Shown in pieces: positions 24,139 to 37,102 of a stretch of 64,000 nucleotides of DNA. This stretch comes from Flaccisagitta enflata (taxonomy: Eukaryota; Chaetognatha; Sagittoidea; Aphragmophora). The notes under the pieces are model-generated. The model was not told the origin of the DNA. It did not search any database and was given only the letters and a program-made list of their open reading frames with translations. Numbering within the stretch: position 1 is the first letter of the stretch; every line of letters begins with the position of its first letter. The stretch spans positions 73,222,001 through 73,286,000 of the forward strand of contig OZ231127.1 in NCBI GenBank assembly GCA_965153355.1, read 5' to 3'. A program made the translations under genes and the position numbers.

Positions 24139-24223
24139 GAGGCGCCTATTGAGAGAGAAATTGCAGCCAGAACTGGATTTTAGCCGAAACATAAAGAGGA
24201 AGGAAATGTTGATATTCGTTTAA
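10118..24223 (+). CDS. Gene A: large predicted type II membrane protein, acidic low-complexity (12 exons)
   Basis: The model joins 10118-10470, 10729-10788, 10972-11113, 11311-11608, 12342-12477, 12730-12869, 13432-13641, 16272-17783, 18275-18330, 20639-22615, 23155-23379 and 23870-24223. These sum to 5,463 nt, an exact multiple of three, giving 1,820 residues plus stop. Every junction has GT-AG and matching phase. Residues 1-151 form a Ser/Arg- then Ala- and Glu-rich head. A hydrophobic helix at about 152-174, preceded by K-R-N, predicts N-in topology. The rest is acidic, Gly/Ala-, Thr-, Asn- and Gln-rich. The last about 190 residues are charged with aromatic residues and end in a Gln/Arg/Lys coiled-coil-like tail. 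I do not recognise the family. Acidic lumenal or extracellular matrix-type proteins are possible, but this is inference. Gene B downstream has the same plan. The weakest joins are exon 1/2 and 6/7. Confidence 0.7.
10729..10788 (+). CDS. Gene A exon 2 (NWNN motif)
   Basis: Acceptor CTTTGCAG, donor GG/GTGAGA, phase 2 in and out. It encodes [10 protein letters not shown] followed by Asn and Asp residues. The same R-E-K-x-x-N-W-N-N segment precedes the membrane exon of gene B. Confidence 0.7.
10972..11113 (+). CDS. Gene A exon 3 (membrane helix)
   Basis: Acceptor TTCCATCAG, donor GAC/GTGAGA, entered in phase 2 and left in phase 0. After KRN it encodes [20 protein letters not shown] and then LIHTM, a clear single membrane span, followed by acidic sequence. 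The donor runs directly into a GA microsatellite. Confidence 0.75.
11115..11163. repeat. (GA)n beginning at the exon 3 donor
   Basis: The GT of the donor runs straight into GAGAGA..., so the tract supplies the donor consensus positions +3 to +6. Confidence 0.9.
11311..11608 (+). CDS. Gene A exon 4 (Asp-, Gly/Ala- and Pro-rich)
   Basis: Acceptor TTTGCGCAG, donor TTTTTG/GTAAAG, phase 0 in and phase 1 out. It encodes [10 protein letters not shown], then a Gly/Ser/Ala stretch and a repeated Ala-Ala-Pro-Ala-Val-Pro segment. It is the first piece after the membrane helix and is probably a flexible stalk. Confidence 0.7.
11731..12215. repeat. 18-bp intronic minisatellite (GACTCTGTTTCTCTCTCT)
   Basis: About 26 near-identical 18-bp units fill most of gene A intron 4 and decay near 12120-12230. 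The tract is pyrimidine-rich and lies upstream of the exon 5 acceptor. Confidence 0.92.
12342..12477 (+). CDS. Gene A exon 5 (Asp run, NKIHRKSRR segment)
   Basis: Acceptor CCCATACAG, donor CAG/GTGAGA, phase 1 in and phase 2 out. It encodes A-Y-P then a run of Asp, then a helical-looking charged segment ending in N-K-I-H-R-K-S-R-R. Gene B has N-E-I-H-S-K-A-R-A-R at its last junction. Confidence 0.72.
12730..12869 (+). CDS. Gene A exon 6
   Basis: Acceptor AAATCACAG, phase 2 in. It encodes a repeated R-R-Q-A-A/D-D-A segment and [12 protein letters not shown]. The donor at AAT/GTAAAT gives phase 1, matching exon 7. A second GT (GAC/GTACAA, 12863) would give phase 0. Confidence 0.6.
13028..13420. 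repeat. (GAT)n microsatellite in gene A intron 6
   Basis: Imperfect GAT/ATG tract of about 390 bp. One frame reads Asp-rich and could be coding, but it meets stop codons and the simplest splice model skips it. Confidence 0.85.
13432..13641 (+). CDS. Gene A exon 7 (basic/Pro then Glu/Asn-rich)
   Basis: It follows a GAT microsatellite. The acceptor GTTTCGCCTAG has a poor pyrimidine tract. It encodes [20 protein letters not shown], then Pro/Lys and Glu/Asn/Lys-rich sequence. Donor CAAA/GTAAGC leaves phase 1, which matches exon 8. Confidence 0.6.
14166..14236. repeat. (GAA)n microsatellite in gene A intron 7
   Basis: Pure AGA/GAA trinucleotide run. Confidence 0.95.
14304..14535. repeat. (GAAA)n grading into (GAAGAA/AAAGA)n
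   Basis: A purine-only tract of about 230 bp, close to the GAA tract above and separated from it by about 65 bp of unique sequence. Confidence 0.9.
14782..15370. mobile_element. Foldback MITE, 589 bp, in gene A intron 7
   Basis: The outer ends CAGTATGATT and AATCATACTG are inverse, with TA outside on both sides. The arms match imperfectly for about 230 bp (14782-15010 against 15140-15370), including the inverse block GGTTTCTTATGTTGCA/TGCAACATAAGAAACC. No coding capacity. A Tc1/mariner-type origin fits the CAGT end and TA flank. Confidence 0.75.
16200..16266. repeat. (TC)n forming the pyrimidine tract of gene A exon 8
   Basis: A 67-bp TC run is followed by ATCAG and the exon 8 acceptor. Confidence 0.95.
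16272..17783 (+). CDS. Gene A exon 8 (504-residue acidic low-complexity exon)
   Basis: The acceptor ATCAG ends a 67-bp TC tract. The donor GCCG/GTATTT lies 16 bp before a MITE. The exon contains a Thr run (16508-16577), E-G-S-G-G-S repeats, Glu runs, and two copies of a segment around [20 protein letters not shown] about 237 bp apart. Later it holds three copies of G-A-P-A-x-H-K/Q-x-N/K. Read through the donor, the frame stops six codons later inside the MITE. Confidence 0.72.
17800..17972. mobile_element. Tc1/mariner-like MITE in gene A intron 8
   Basis: It starts CACTTGAACCCCGC and ends GGTGTGTAACTG, with TA at 17798-17799 and 17973-17974. Internal TCTGTCATAGTGG corresponds to the TCCGTTAGAGCGG block of the better copies. 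It begins 16 bp after the exon 8 donor. Confidence 0.65.
18275..18330 (+). CDS. Gene A exon 9 (56-bp microexon)
   Basis: Acceptor TTTTGCCGACAG, donor CAG/GTGAGC. Phase 1 in and phase 0 out link exons 8 and 10. It encodes [18 protein letters not shown]. Confidence 0.68.
18890..19394. mobile_element. TA-flanked MITE, 505 bp, in gene A intron 9
   Basis: Perfect end inverted repeat CAGTAGATGTCGTCTA / TAGACGACATCTACTG, with TA at 18888-18889 and 19395-19396. A second internal inverted pair, GTTGACGATGGGGTATGGC and its inverse, lies near 19005 and 19282 and encloses a tRNA-like segment. Confidence 0.75.
19078..19165 (+). other. tRNA-like segment inside a MITE
   Basis: TTGGTCTAGTGGTTAACTCA matches a pol III A box and D arm. 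GGTTCGAATCC matches the B box and T arm about 55 bp downstream. Between them TGACTTCAGATCA can form a short anticodon-like stem-loop. The acceptor stem is not evident, so this is more likely a SINE-type or decayed tRNA insert than a working tRNA gene. Confidence 0.45.
19620..20367. mobile_element. TA-flanked foldback MITE, 748 bp, in gene A intron 9
   Basis: Ends CCCTGTCTTCAAAAGCAACT and its exact inverse, with TA at 18-19 of 19600 (19618-19619) and at 20368-20369. The arms pair for about 150 bp, including AACTGGTTTAGCCTCTACAT and its inverse. The centre has GGGATTGGTCT..AAAGAT, also found near 58120. Confidence 0.75.
20528..20565. repeat. (GA)n in gene A intron 9
   Basis: GA run followed by GACAGACAGACA. 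Confidence 0.9.
20639..22615 (+). CDS. Gene A exon 10 (659-residue acidic exon)
   Basis: Acceptor TTACTCACTGCAG, donor CGGCAG/GTTATC, phase 0 both sides. It encodes an Asn run (AAC tract, 20689-20767), a Thr run, and a region rich in L-V-D-E/L-V-N-Q/L-V-N-K. About six copies of the 13-residue repeat [13 protein letters not shown] follow, then Glu/Lys-rich sequence and a Gln run (22405-22472). The end ([17 protein letters not shown]) looks less simple and leads into the C-terminal part. Confidence 0.75.
20689..20767 (+). repeat. Coding (AAC)n, Asn run of gene A
   Basis: An almost pure AAC tract in the reading frame of exon 10, encoding about 25 Asn with one Lys. The purity suggests slippage rather than selection on codons. 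Confidence 0.9.
21455..21680 (+). repeat. Coding 39-bp minisatellite of gene A
   Basis: Six tandem 39-bp units encode [13 protein letters not shown] with small changes (R for Q, V-T for A-M, E for G). Unit length is a multiple of three, so copy number can change without frameshift. Confidence 0.85.
22683..23004. mobile_element. MITE with 9-bp target duplication, copy 1 (gene A intron 10)
   Basis: Ends TTGGGTGCGTCATATAGC and GCTATGTGAAGCACCCAA. The flanks ATGTTACGT at 22674-22682 and 23005-23013 are identical. 322 bp, no coding capacity. A 9-bp duplication suggests a Mutator-like parent. Confidence 0.85.
23155..23379 (+). CDS. Gene A exon 11 (charged, aromatic C-terminal region)
   Basis: Acceptor CCGTTACAG, donor GTAGCG/GTGAGG, exactly 75 codons, phase 0. 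It encodes [14 protein letters not shown] then [15 protein letters not shown]. This is the least repetitive part of the protein and the best query for homology. I do not recognise it. Confidence 0.72.
23870..24223 (+). CDS. Gene A exon 12 (terminal, poly-Gln)
   Basis: Acceptor GACCTGACAG, phase 0. It encodes [20 protein letters not shown], then [17 protein letters not shown], then about 30 Gln from a pure CAA tract. A basic tail ends in TAA at 24221-24223. An AATAAA lies 218 bp downstream. Confidence 0.7.
24051..24139 (+). repeat. Coding (CAA)n, Gln run of gene A
   Basis: Pure CAA trinucleotides with one CAG near each end, in frame in exon 12. Confidence 0.92.
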
Positions 24224-24440
24224 TTTGCATGTGAATTCGATAAGTTTCTGATTTTGCATATCGCCGAATGGGCAATTAGGTTTTTTGCTTCATATCAGTT
24301 AGAACTACTGTTGTACTGTACTATAGCCTTTGTGGTACTGTCTGTATTACAGCCCCTGCCCAACCGTTTGCGACTTTTGCCCTGTGTTGGGCTTGTTTTT
24401 AATAGTCTTGAGATGTTTCTTGAGCAAACTTTTTAAACAG

Positions 24441-24446
24441 AATAAA
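24441..24446 (+). promoter_or_regulatory. Likely polyadenylation signal of gene A
   Basis: AATAAA lies 218 bp after the gene A stop codon. It is the first such hexamer downstream in this strand. Confidence 0.5.
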
Positions 24447-24860
24447 AGGCAAAGTGTTATCCTTAATTCACAAACTGTTTTTTAGAAAATCGTTACACTG
24501 AATTTGACACAAACATAAAATGTACAATACATAAGTCCTTCCTTGACACGACATGTTTCAGCTGCGTGAGAATTTGGGGCCTTCTCTTGTTCAACGGTAA
24601 TGAACAAAGCTATGATCCAAATATGCTTGTGTAGAGTGTAGACATTGCAAGCTATTCTATTTTCTAGTAGTGGAGGGAATGACATCACGCCCAAGCTGGT
24701 TTCATCATTGTTAGACTTAGAGTGATCCGCAATAAGTTTCCAGAGTGAACATTCTTGTCGAACATTAAGGCGATATCGAATTGATGCCTACGTATACGTT
24801 TCATAGCGGCAATTTGCAAACTCGAATTTCGATAGAAAACTTTTATGTCAACGAAAGGTG
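24447..24860. other. Intergenic spacer between genes A and B
   Basis: About 400 bp of unique-looking sequence with no exon I can support. It would hold the promoter of gene B. Confidence 0.4.
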
Positions 24861-31144
<6,284 letters not shown>

Positions 31145-33140
31145 TGGGTAGGGCGTCGTTGAGTCGAGGCCGTTGTGTAGTTGGTCGAGAAGGAGGTAGT
31201 GGGTAGGGCGTCATTGTTTTGGGGCGGTTGTGGTGGAGGTTGAGACGGAGGTAGTGGGAAAGCGTCGTTGAGTCGAGGCCGTTGTGTTGTTTGTTGAGGC
31301 GAAAGTGTAGTAAATATGTTTAATATAGCGACCCGGTTGTTGATGTAATGACTGAATGTGTAAGTTACATTTAATTGTTTGGTTGTGCTGTTGTGGGTGC
31401 GGAAGATCATTTTTTGTGGGGATGGTAGTGAGGCAACGGAATCAGCATTAACGGCTCGGTAGCGAAGGTGGCGGCAGTTCAAGCAATAATGAAGGTGGCA
31501 GCAGTGGCGGCGGTAGCGAAGGTGGCAGCAGTGACAGCAGCGGCTAAGATGGCAGGGGTGGTCGCTGTAAGTTAATACTGAAGATGGCAGCAGTGTACGT
31601 GGTAACGAGGGTGGCAGCAGTGACAGCGTTGAGTCGGTAAAATAGGGAGCAGCGGAACTGAAGTCAGGACGGATGACCCTAAATGACCTCTCGGATATCA
31701 CGTGACTGACACTGGTTGGCCGTGACGCCACTTTTCCTTAGCGTTAGATGGCCGTGACGCGGGTTGGCCTTGACGCCGGTTAGCCTGGGCTCTGGTTGGC
31801 CTCGCCGTCACCTTCGTCCACCTTTGTTCGGTGACCCGCTTCCTTCTTTCTTTTATAGTTTTTATGTAATCGTGGAACATTTCCTCGTTTTGGACTGAGG
31901 GAAAGAACAAAATCGTGGGTTCGGGAAAGAGTCTCTGTCTTAGATCTGTTTGGCAATTTACTTGCTATCATATTTTTTCAGTGGGTAAAAAATGATTTAA
32001 AAATTCTAACAGTTGGCTAACTTGCCATTAGTAGCGCAAGAGATTCATGAAAAAGATGAAATCGATAGCCACACTGCTGAAGCATACTTCGAGCATTACA
32101 GTTTTAAAGTACACGAACAAATTCTTTTCCCTCGTCCAATTTTTGTTCTCATGTAATTGTATCTCTTCTTTTGTTAATATTATAGTTTCATTTTTGAGAA
32201 GAAAAAAAAAGGAAAAATAAATCTGCTCATTAAAATTCTGATAAGAAATTTTAAGATTTTTTTTCCTTTTCGCCAGAATAGAGAACTCGAATGAGGAAGC
32301 CATCCAGTTCATCCACTTTGGCTTCAGCTTGACATGGCTGAAATTGGTTTGTAAAGCGTGATGGAGACCGACGGAGTGTAGAGAAGTTCGTGGTGAGGGT
32401 TTAGCTTGGCATGTAACGGAAGTTTGTGTAACTTCTGGAAAAGGAGTTGTATAACATGGCATGCAAAGATGTCGCAGCTTAAAATGTATCACGATGGGTC
32501 TAACCAAGTCATGCCAGAGAAATCATAGGTAAGAACTTAGGATGGACTGAGCCAGGACTGGAGATCCGGATTGCAAAGAAAGTGTGTGTGCGCGTGCGCA
32601 ACAATTGGATTGCATGGCTCGATCTGTGGTGCAAGTGACGTGGCATTTAAAAGCATGTGAGGTGAATAATATACAATTAGTAACGAAAGAAGGGGTATGG
32701 CAAACATAAAAGATGATTGTATGGCTTCATTCGCTTCATTGGCATGTCAAGAAAGCAACGATGTTGTGCCTCAGCGGATATTGAAATTTTTTTTTCTTTC
32801 TCCGCTTTATGTTAAATTTAGGCGGTCGAAGCCCCAATTTCGCGTGCTGTCGAAACTCGACGCAATTTTTCTAATTTTGAGTTTCTGCCTTTTGTTCCAA
32901 CTCTCATCGAACCGCGGGAAGAAAGGCTGCTGCAGGACGTTGCAGCAGCAACAGAATGTTGCAGCAGCAACAGGACGTGGCAGCCGCAAATAGGAGCGTC
33001 GGTGGCAGGAAGGGAGGGGGGTGTATTTTGGGCATCAGTGATGTGGAGGTTTGGTCGGGGGGAGAGGATTGGTAATTTTCTAGTCTAGAGAGACTATTTG
33101 AAAGACTGAATGAAACAGGGCAAAATAGTGATGTAATAAG
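31145..33140. other. Gene B 3' flank, no further gene supported
   Basis: GGTAGTGGGTAGGGCGTCGTTGAGTCGAGGCCGTTGT-like units repeat loosely at 31140-31300, and a GGTGGCAGCAGTGAC-like pattern at 31440-31640. AATAAA at about 32216 is far from the stop, so the real 3' end is unclear. A GCAGCAACAG-type repeat lies at 32928-32985. Weak open frames at 32028-32507 and 32697-32993 look unlike genes. Confidence 0.4.
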
Positions 33141-33312
33141 ACACATGGAAAAGTGCCATCGCCGCCGTCACTACAACCAACGGTCCGTCACTCTCTCCAC
33201 AGCTACCACCACTCAACTGTCGGCAAACCAGCTACGTGTTCACCGCCTACACCTCCATCAACATCCTACTGCCACTGTTGCCGTTACCACTCAACTGCCA
33301 TCAGCCCGCCAC

Positions 33313-33827
33313 TTGGGCGCTTCACATAGCAAAAGTTGGGAGTATCCCTTCACCCTACTTAGGTAATGTGGAGGAGCAAAAATCATGAAAATGACTATTT
33401 TCCTTTTATCAAAATTCTTTCATCTTCCGTTTTTGTTTTGGCCTTAAAGTTCCAACAGATTTCCCAGAATTCAGCAAAATCTTGTGTAGTTTTGTTTCAG
33501 AAAAGACAATTATTTTTTTATAGAAAATCATGATGTTTGTAAAAATAAACTAAAAATCTAAAATATAAGCTATGAAAGAGCTTATGAAAAGGCAAAATAA
33601 CAGTTTTTTGAAGAGTAGAAATTTGTAAAAGCTAATTCAAACAATGTCAGCATATTGTTTTATCCCATTGCATTATACAAATTAGGTCCTCAGAAACAAT
33701 TTTCTAAAAAACGGAAGATAAACGGTTTTTAATAAAAAAAAATGGTAAGGGTTCTAAAATTAACCACTCCACATTAGGTAAAAAGAGCGAACAGAAATAA
33801 CCAACTTTAGCTATGTGAAGCACCCAA
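33313..33827. mobile_element. MITE with 9-bp target duplication, copy 3
   Basis: Ends TTGGGCGCTTCACATAGC and GCTATGTGAAGCACCCAA. The flanks GCCCGCCAC at 33304-33312 and 33828-33836 are identical. 515 bp. It interrupts a CCACC-rich minisatellite region, and the flanking sequence resumes after it. Confidence 0.88.
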
Positions 33828-33849
33828 GCCCGCCACCTCAACGGCACCA

Positions 33850-34066
33850 CCAACATTCTCAATCCACCACGGCCGTCACTACCACCATCAGTCGGACACT
33901 CTTTCCACTGCCACCACCAACATTCTTATTCCACCACCGCCGTCACTACCACCAACAGTCTGACACTCTTTCCACTGCCAAGACCAACATTCTCATTCCA
34001 CCACCGCCGTCACTACCACCAACAATCTGACACTCTTCCCACTGCCACCACCAATATCATCAGCAA
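33850..34066. repeat. 67-bp minisatellite
   Basis: CATTCT..ATTCCACCACCGCCGTCACTACCACCA units start at 33854, 33921 and 33988, about three copies. Confidence 0.8.
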
Positions 34067-34074
34067 CTCACCAC

Positions 34075-34215
34075 CGCCCTCAGCTCAATGGCACCACCAA
34101 CATTCTACCAGCACCACCGCCATCACCGCTCCGACTGCCGGTATCCCGCCACCACCCTCACTTTAATGGCACCACCAACATTCTACAAGCACCACCGCCG
34201 TCACCACTCCACAAT
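34075..34215. repeat. 78-bp minisatellite, first block
   Basis: Nearly two units of the CTCCGACTGCCGG...CACCACCGCC type that forms the main block at 34586-35050. Confidence 0.8.
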
Positions 34216-34585
34216 CAATCAGATTCAAAAGTGATGGGAAAAAAGTCAGGATCTTCTAGGATCCTCCATGTTGATCAATTTTCACCCTTTTTCCTTGTCT
34301 TACTCCCTGATATAACGATAACTCTGATGCGCGTAATTGCGCAATTAACTAAGGGCTGCGATTGAGCTTAATCTCTGACTTTTTGATTATGCAAATTAAG
34401 CTAAGACTACCTTTTGCACTTTATATTTCTTAAGTAAAACTGTTTTTTGCACTTGTAATAATTATGATTCAATTACTCGAGTTTACTGGGGCCAATTGGG
34501 CTTGAAAAAAATGAGCAATAGCTGGTGTAGGACAATTTATAACTCTCAACAGTTTGAATTTTTTCCCATCACGGCGGACTGTGCA
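34216..34585. other. Unique spacer between 78-bp blocks
   Basis: AT-rich sequence with no exon or repeat I can recognise. It separates two blocks of the same minisatellite and may be an insertion, but no terminal repeats were found. Confidence 0.4.
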
Positions 34586-35050
34586 CTCCGACTGCCGGCA
34601 TCCCGCCACCGCCCTCACTATAATGGCACCACCAACATTCTACCAGCACCACCGCCGTCACCACTCCGACTGCCGGCAGCCCGCCACCGCCCTCACTTCA
34701 ATGGCACCACCAACATTCTACTAGCACCACCGCCATCACCGCTCCGACTGCCGGTATCCCGCCACCACCCTCACTTTAATGGCACCACCAACATTCTACC
34801 AGCACCACCGCCGTCACCACTCCGACTGCCGGCAGCCCGCCACCGCCCTCACTATAATGGCACCACCAACATTCTACCAGCACCACCGCCATCACCGCTC
34901 CGACTGCCGGTATCCCGCCACCACCCTCACTTTAATGGCACCACCAACATTCTACAAGCACCACCGCCGTCAGCACTCCGACTGCCGGCATCCCGCCACC
35001 GCCCTCACTATAATGGCACCACCAACATTCTACCAGCACCACCGCCGCAC
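34586..35050. repeat. 78-bp minisatellite, main block (about 6 units)
   Basis: Unit starts fall at 34586, 34664 and so on, every 78 bp. One + frame is open and reads R-L-P-A-S-R-H-R-P-H-Y-N-G-T-T-N-I-L per unit, simply because 78 is a multiple of three and the unit lacks stops in that frame. Confidence 0.9.
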
Positions 35051-35259
35051 AATGGCCCCGTATCAAGCATTAGGACCCGATAAGCGATCGCTCATTTTTT
35101 CAATAAAATGGTTTCAGTCACTTAGTTATATGATTTTATGAACAATTCAAGCCATAAATTGGGCCTGGTGGTCGTAGATGACTCGTGGCAGCTGGAAATG
35201 TACTCCCAAGTCAGGGTATATTTTATACTCAAAATGGTAGTAATATTTTAATCTTTATT

Positions 35260-36480
35260 AAATTGTGGAGGCTAAACGAATAAAGACACAAGTTCCAGCT
35301 TGGCGGCGTTGGATAGATAATTATTAGCAGTATACCTGATAAAATTTTTAAAGATTTTTAGCGATTAGTTTTGGAGAAAATCAACTTTTTCTGCCAAAAA
35401 TAAGATTGAAAATTCGCTAAATTTTCAACAACCTATACCTATCAAAGCAATGTTCGCTTGTGTTCGCGGGATTCAGTCTTTCTGGCCAGAATATATCTCA
35501 ACAACGATATATAAGGGTCCTATAGCCGCATGGCGAGCCATGGCGACGCAGAAACAGCCGCAGCAGATATAGTTTTTGAGCCAAGGGTGAAATTCGCTGG
35601 AAATAGTTGTTGGGATTTTTTTTATTTTTGCAAAATTCCTACGCCTAAACGACAAAAGACCCAACAACGAGCTTGGAACCGTTGGATAGACAATATTAAG
35701 TAGTTTCTATGTTAAAAATTTCATTGATTTATCTCAAGTATTTTTCGAGAAAATCAATTTTTTCAACAAAAAAATGAGCATTAAAAAGGCTATATTAACA
35801 ACAACCTATACCTGTCAATGCATTGTTCGCTCATGTTCGCGGGATTCAGTCATTTTGGCCAAGATATATTTTAAGTGTAATGTATAAGGGTCCTGTACTC
35901 TCATGGCGAGCCATGGCGACACCCAAACAGCCGCAGCAGATGTACTTTTTGAGCCAAGGGTCAAATTCGATGGAAATTGCTGTTGGGATTTTTTTTATTT
36001 TTGCAAAATTCCTACGCCTAAACGACAAAAGACCCAACAACGAGCTTGGAATCGTTGGATAGACAATATTAAGTAGTTTCTATATTTAAAATTTCATTGA
36101 TTTATCTCAAGTATTTTTTGAGAAAATCAATTTTTTCAACAAAAAAATGAGCATTAAAAAGGCTAAATCAACAACAACCTGTACCTGTCAATGCATTGTT
36201 CGCTCATGTTCGCGGGATTCAGTCATTTTGGCCAAGATATATCTTAAGTGTGATGTATAAGGGTCCTATACCCTCATGGCGAGCTGTGGCGACCCAGAAA
36301 CAACCGCAGCAGATATACTTTTTGGGCCAAGGACCAAAAAAAATACTTCTAAACAACAAAAGACCCCACAATGAGACTGGAATCATTGAATAGACAATAT
36401 TAAGTAGTTTTATGGTCAAGATTTCATTGATCTAGCCTAAGTATTTTTATGAGAAAATCAATTTTTTTCACAAACAAGGC
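35260..36480. repeat. 373-bp tandem repeat (about 3.3 copies)
   Basis: GTTCGCGGGATTCAGTC recurs at 35462, 35835 and 36208, exactly 373 bp apart. A partial unit precedes, the last unit is truncated, and a further fragment lies at about 36700-36765. Short open frames here are repeats of one another. Confidence 0.88.
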
Positions 36481-36487
36481 CAACACC

Positions 36488-36682
36488 TATAAGTCGCGTG
36501 CGCGACTTACAGATTGATTTAGATTGACTTAGAATGACTCAGTACACTCTTAAATGACTTTAAATGACTTAAATAAATAAGAAAATTAAAAAGAAGAAAA
36601 GTGTGACAGATGGACCAACCAACGGATGGAGAGATGGACAAAGCGGGGTGTAGAGTCGCGTGCACGCGACTAAGAATTAGTG
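36488..36682 (+). repeat. Dispersed palindrome-ended repeat, 3' part, inside the 373-bp array
   Basis: AGTCGCGTGCGCGACT near 36493, then ACCAACCAACGG and GTGTAGAGTCGCGTGCACGCGACTAAG. The 373-bp repeat resumes after it, which suggests insertion into the array. Confidence 0.6.
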
Positions 36683-36769
36683 TAAAAAAGGCTTAATTAA
36701 CAACCTATACCGGTCAATGCATTGTTTGCTCATGTTAGCGGGATTCAGTCATTTTGGCCAAGAAAAATC

Positions 36770-37102
36770 TTTGAATGCTCTTGAAAGTGAAATTTTAAAT
36801 ATCTTTGCTGGGCTAGGAGGAGCAACATAGAAATTAGAATAATCATTTATGCATATTGCAGTAAACAAGAGAAACATAAGACCTGAATAGGACATGCCTC
36901 AAGGTATTCAAAATAAAAAAATCTAATGATATCATTCTAGAGAAGAAAAAAAATTGGCATGTGGAAATTTACATCCTTTCATTTCATTAAATGTTGCAAC
37001 TTGAGATACAAAATTTCTTCCTGCAAAGAGTTAGTTGCTTGTGAAATAATCAATTAAAAAAATCAAATTTGGAGGTGGGAGGGACGGTGGCCACGTTTGA
37101 CG
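36770..37102. other. Unremarkable stretch before the 81-bp array
   Basis: AT-rich sequence with no exon or repeat recognised. The last 30 bp become GGTGG-rich. Confidence 0.4.

Noticed and set aside
32028-32507. Minus-strand 159-codon frame
   Set aside because: No splice sites or family resemblance, and a phenylalanine-rich stretch from a T/A-rich region.
32697-32993. Plus-strand 98-codon frame starting MANIKDD
   Set aside because: Ends in a GCAGCAACA repeat and crosses a T-rich stretch. No neighbouring exon joins in phase.
34496-35083. 195-codon frame with 26-residue repeats
   Set aside because: Produced by a 78-bp minisatellite without stops in one frame. Other copies of the minisatellite (34075, 40862) are not open as genes.
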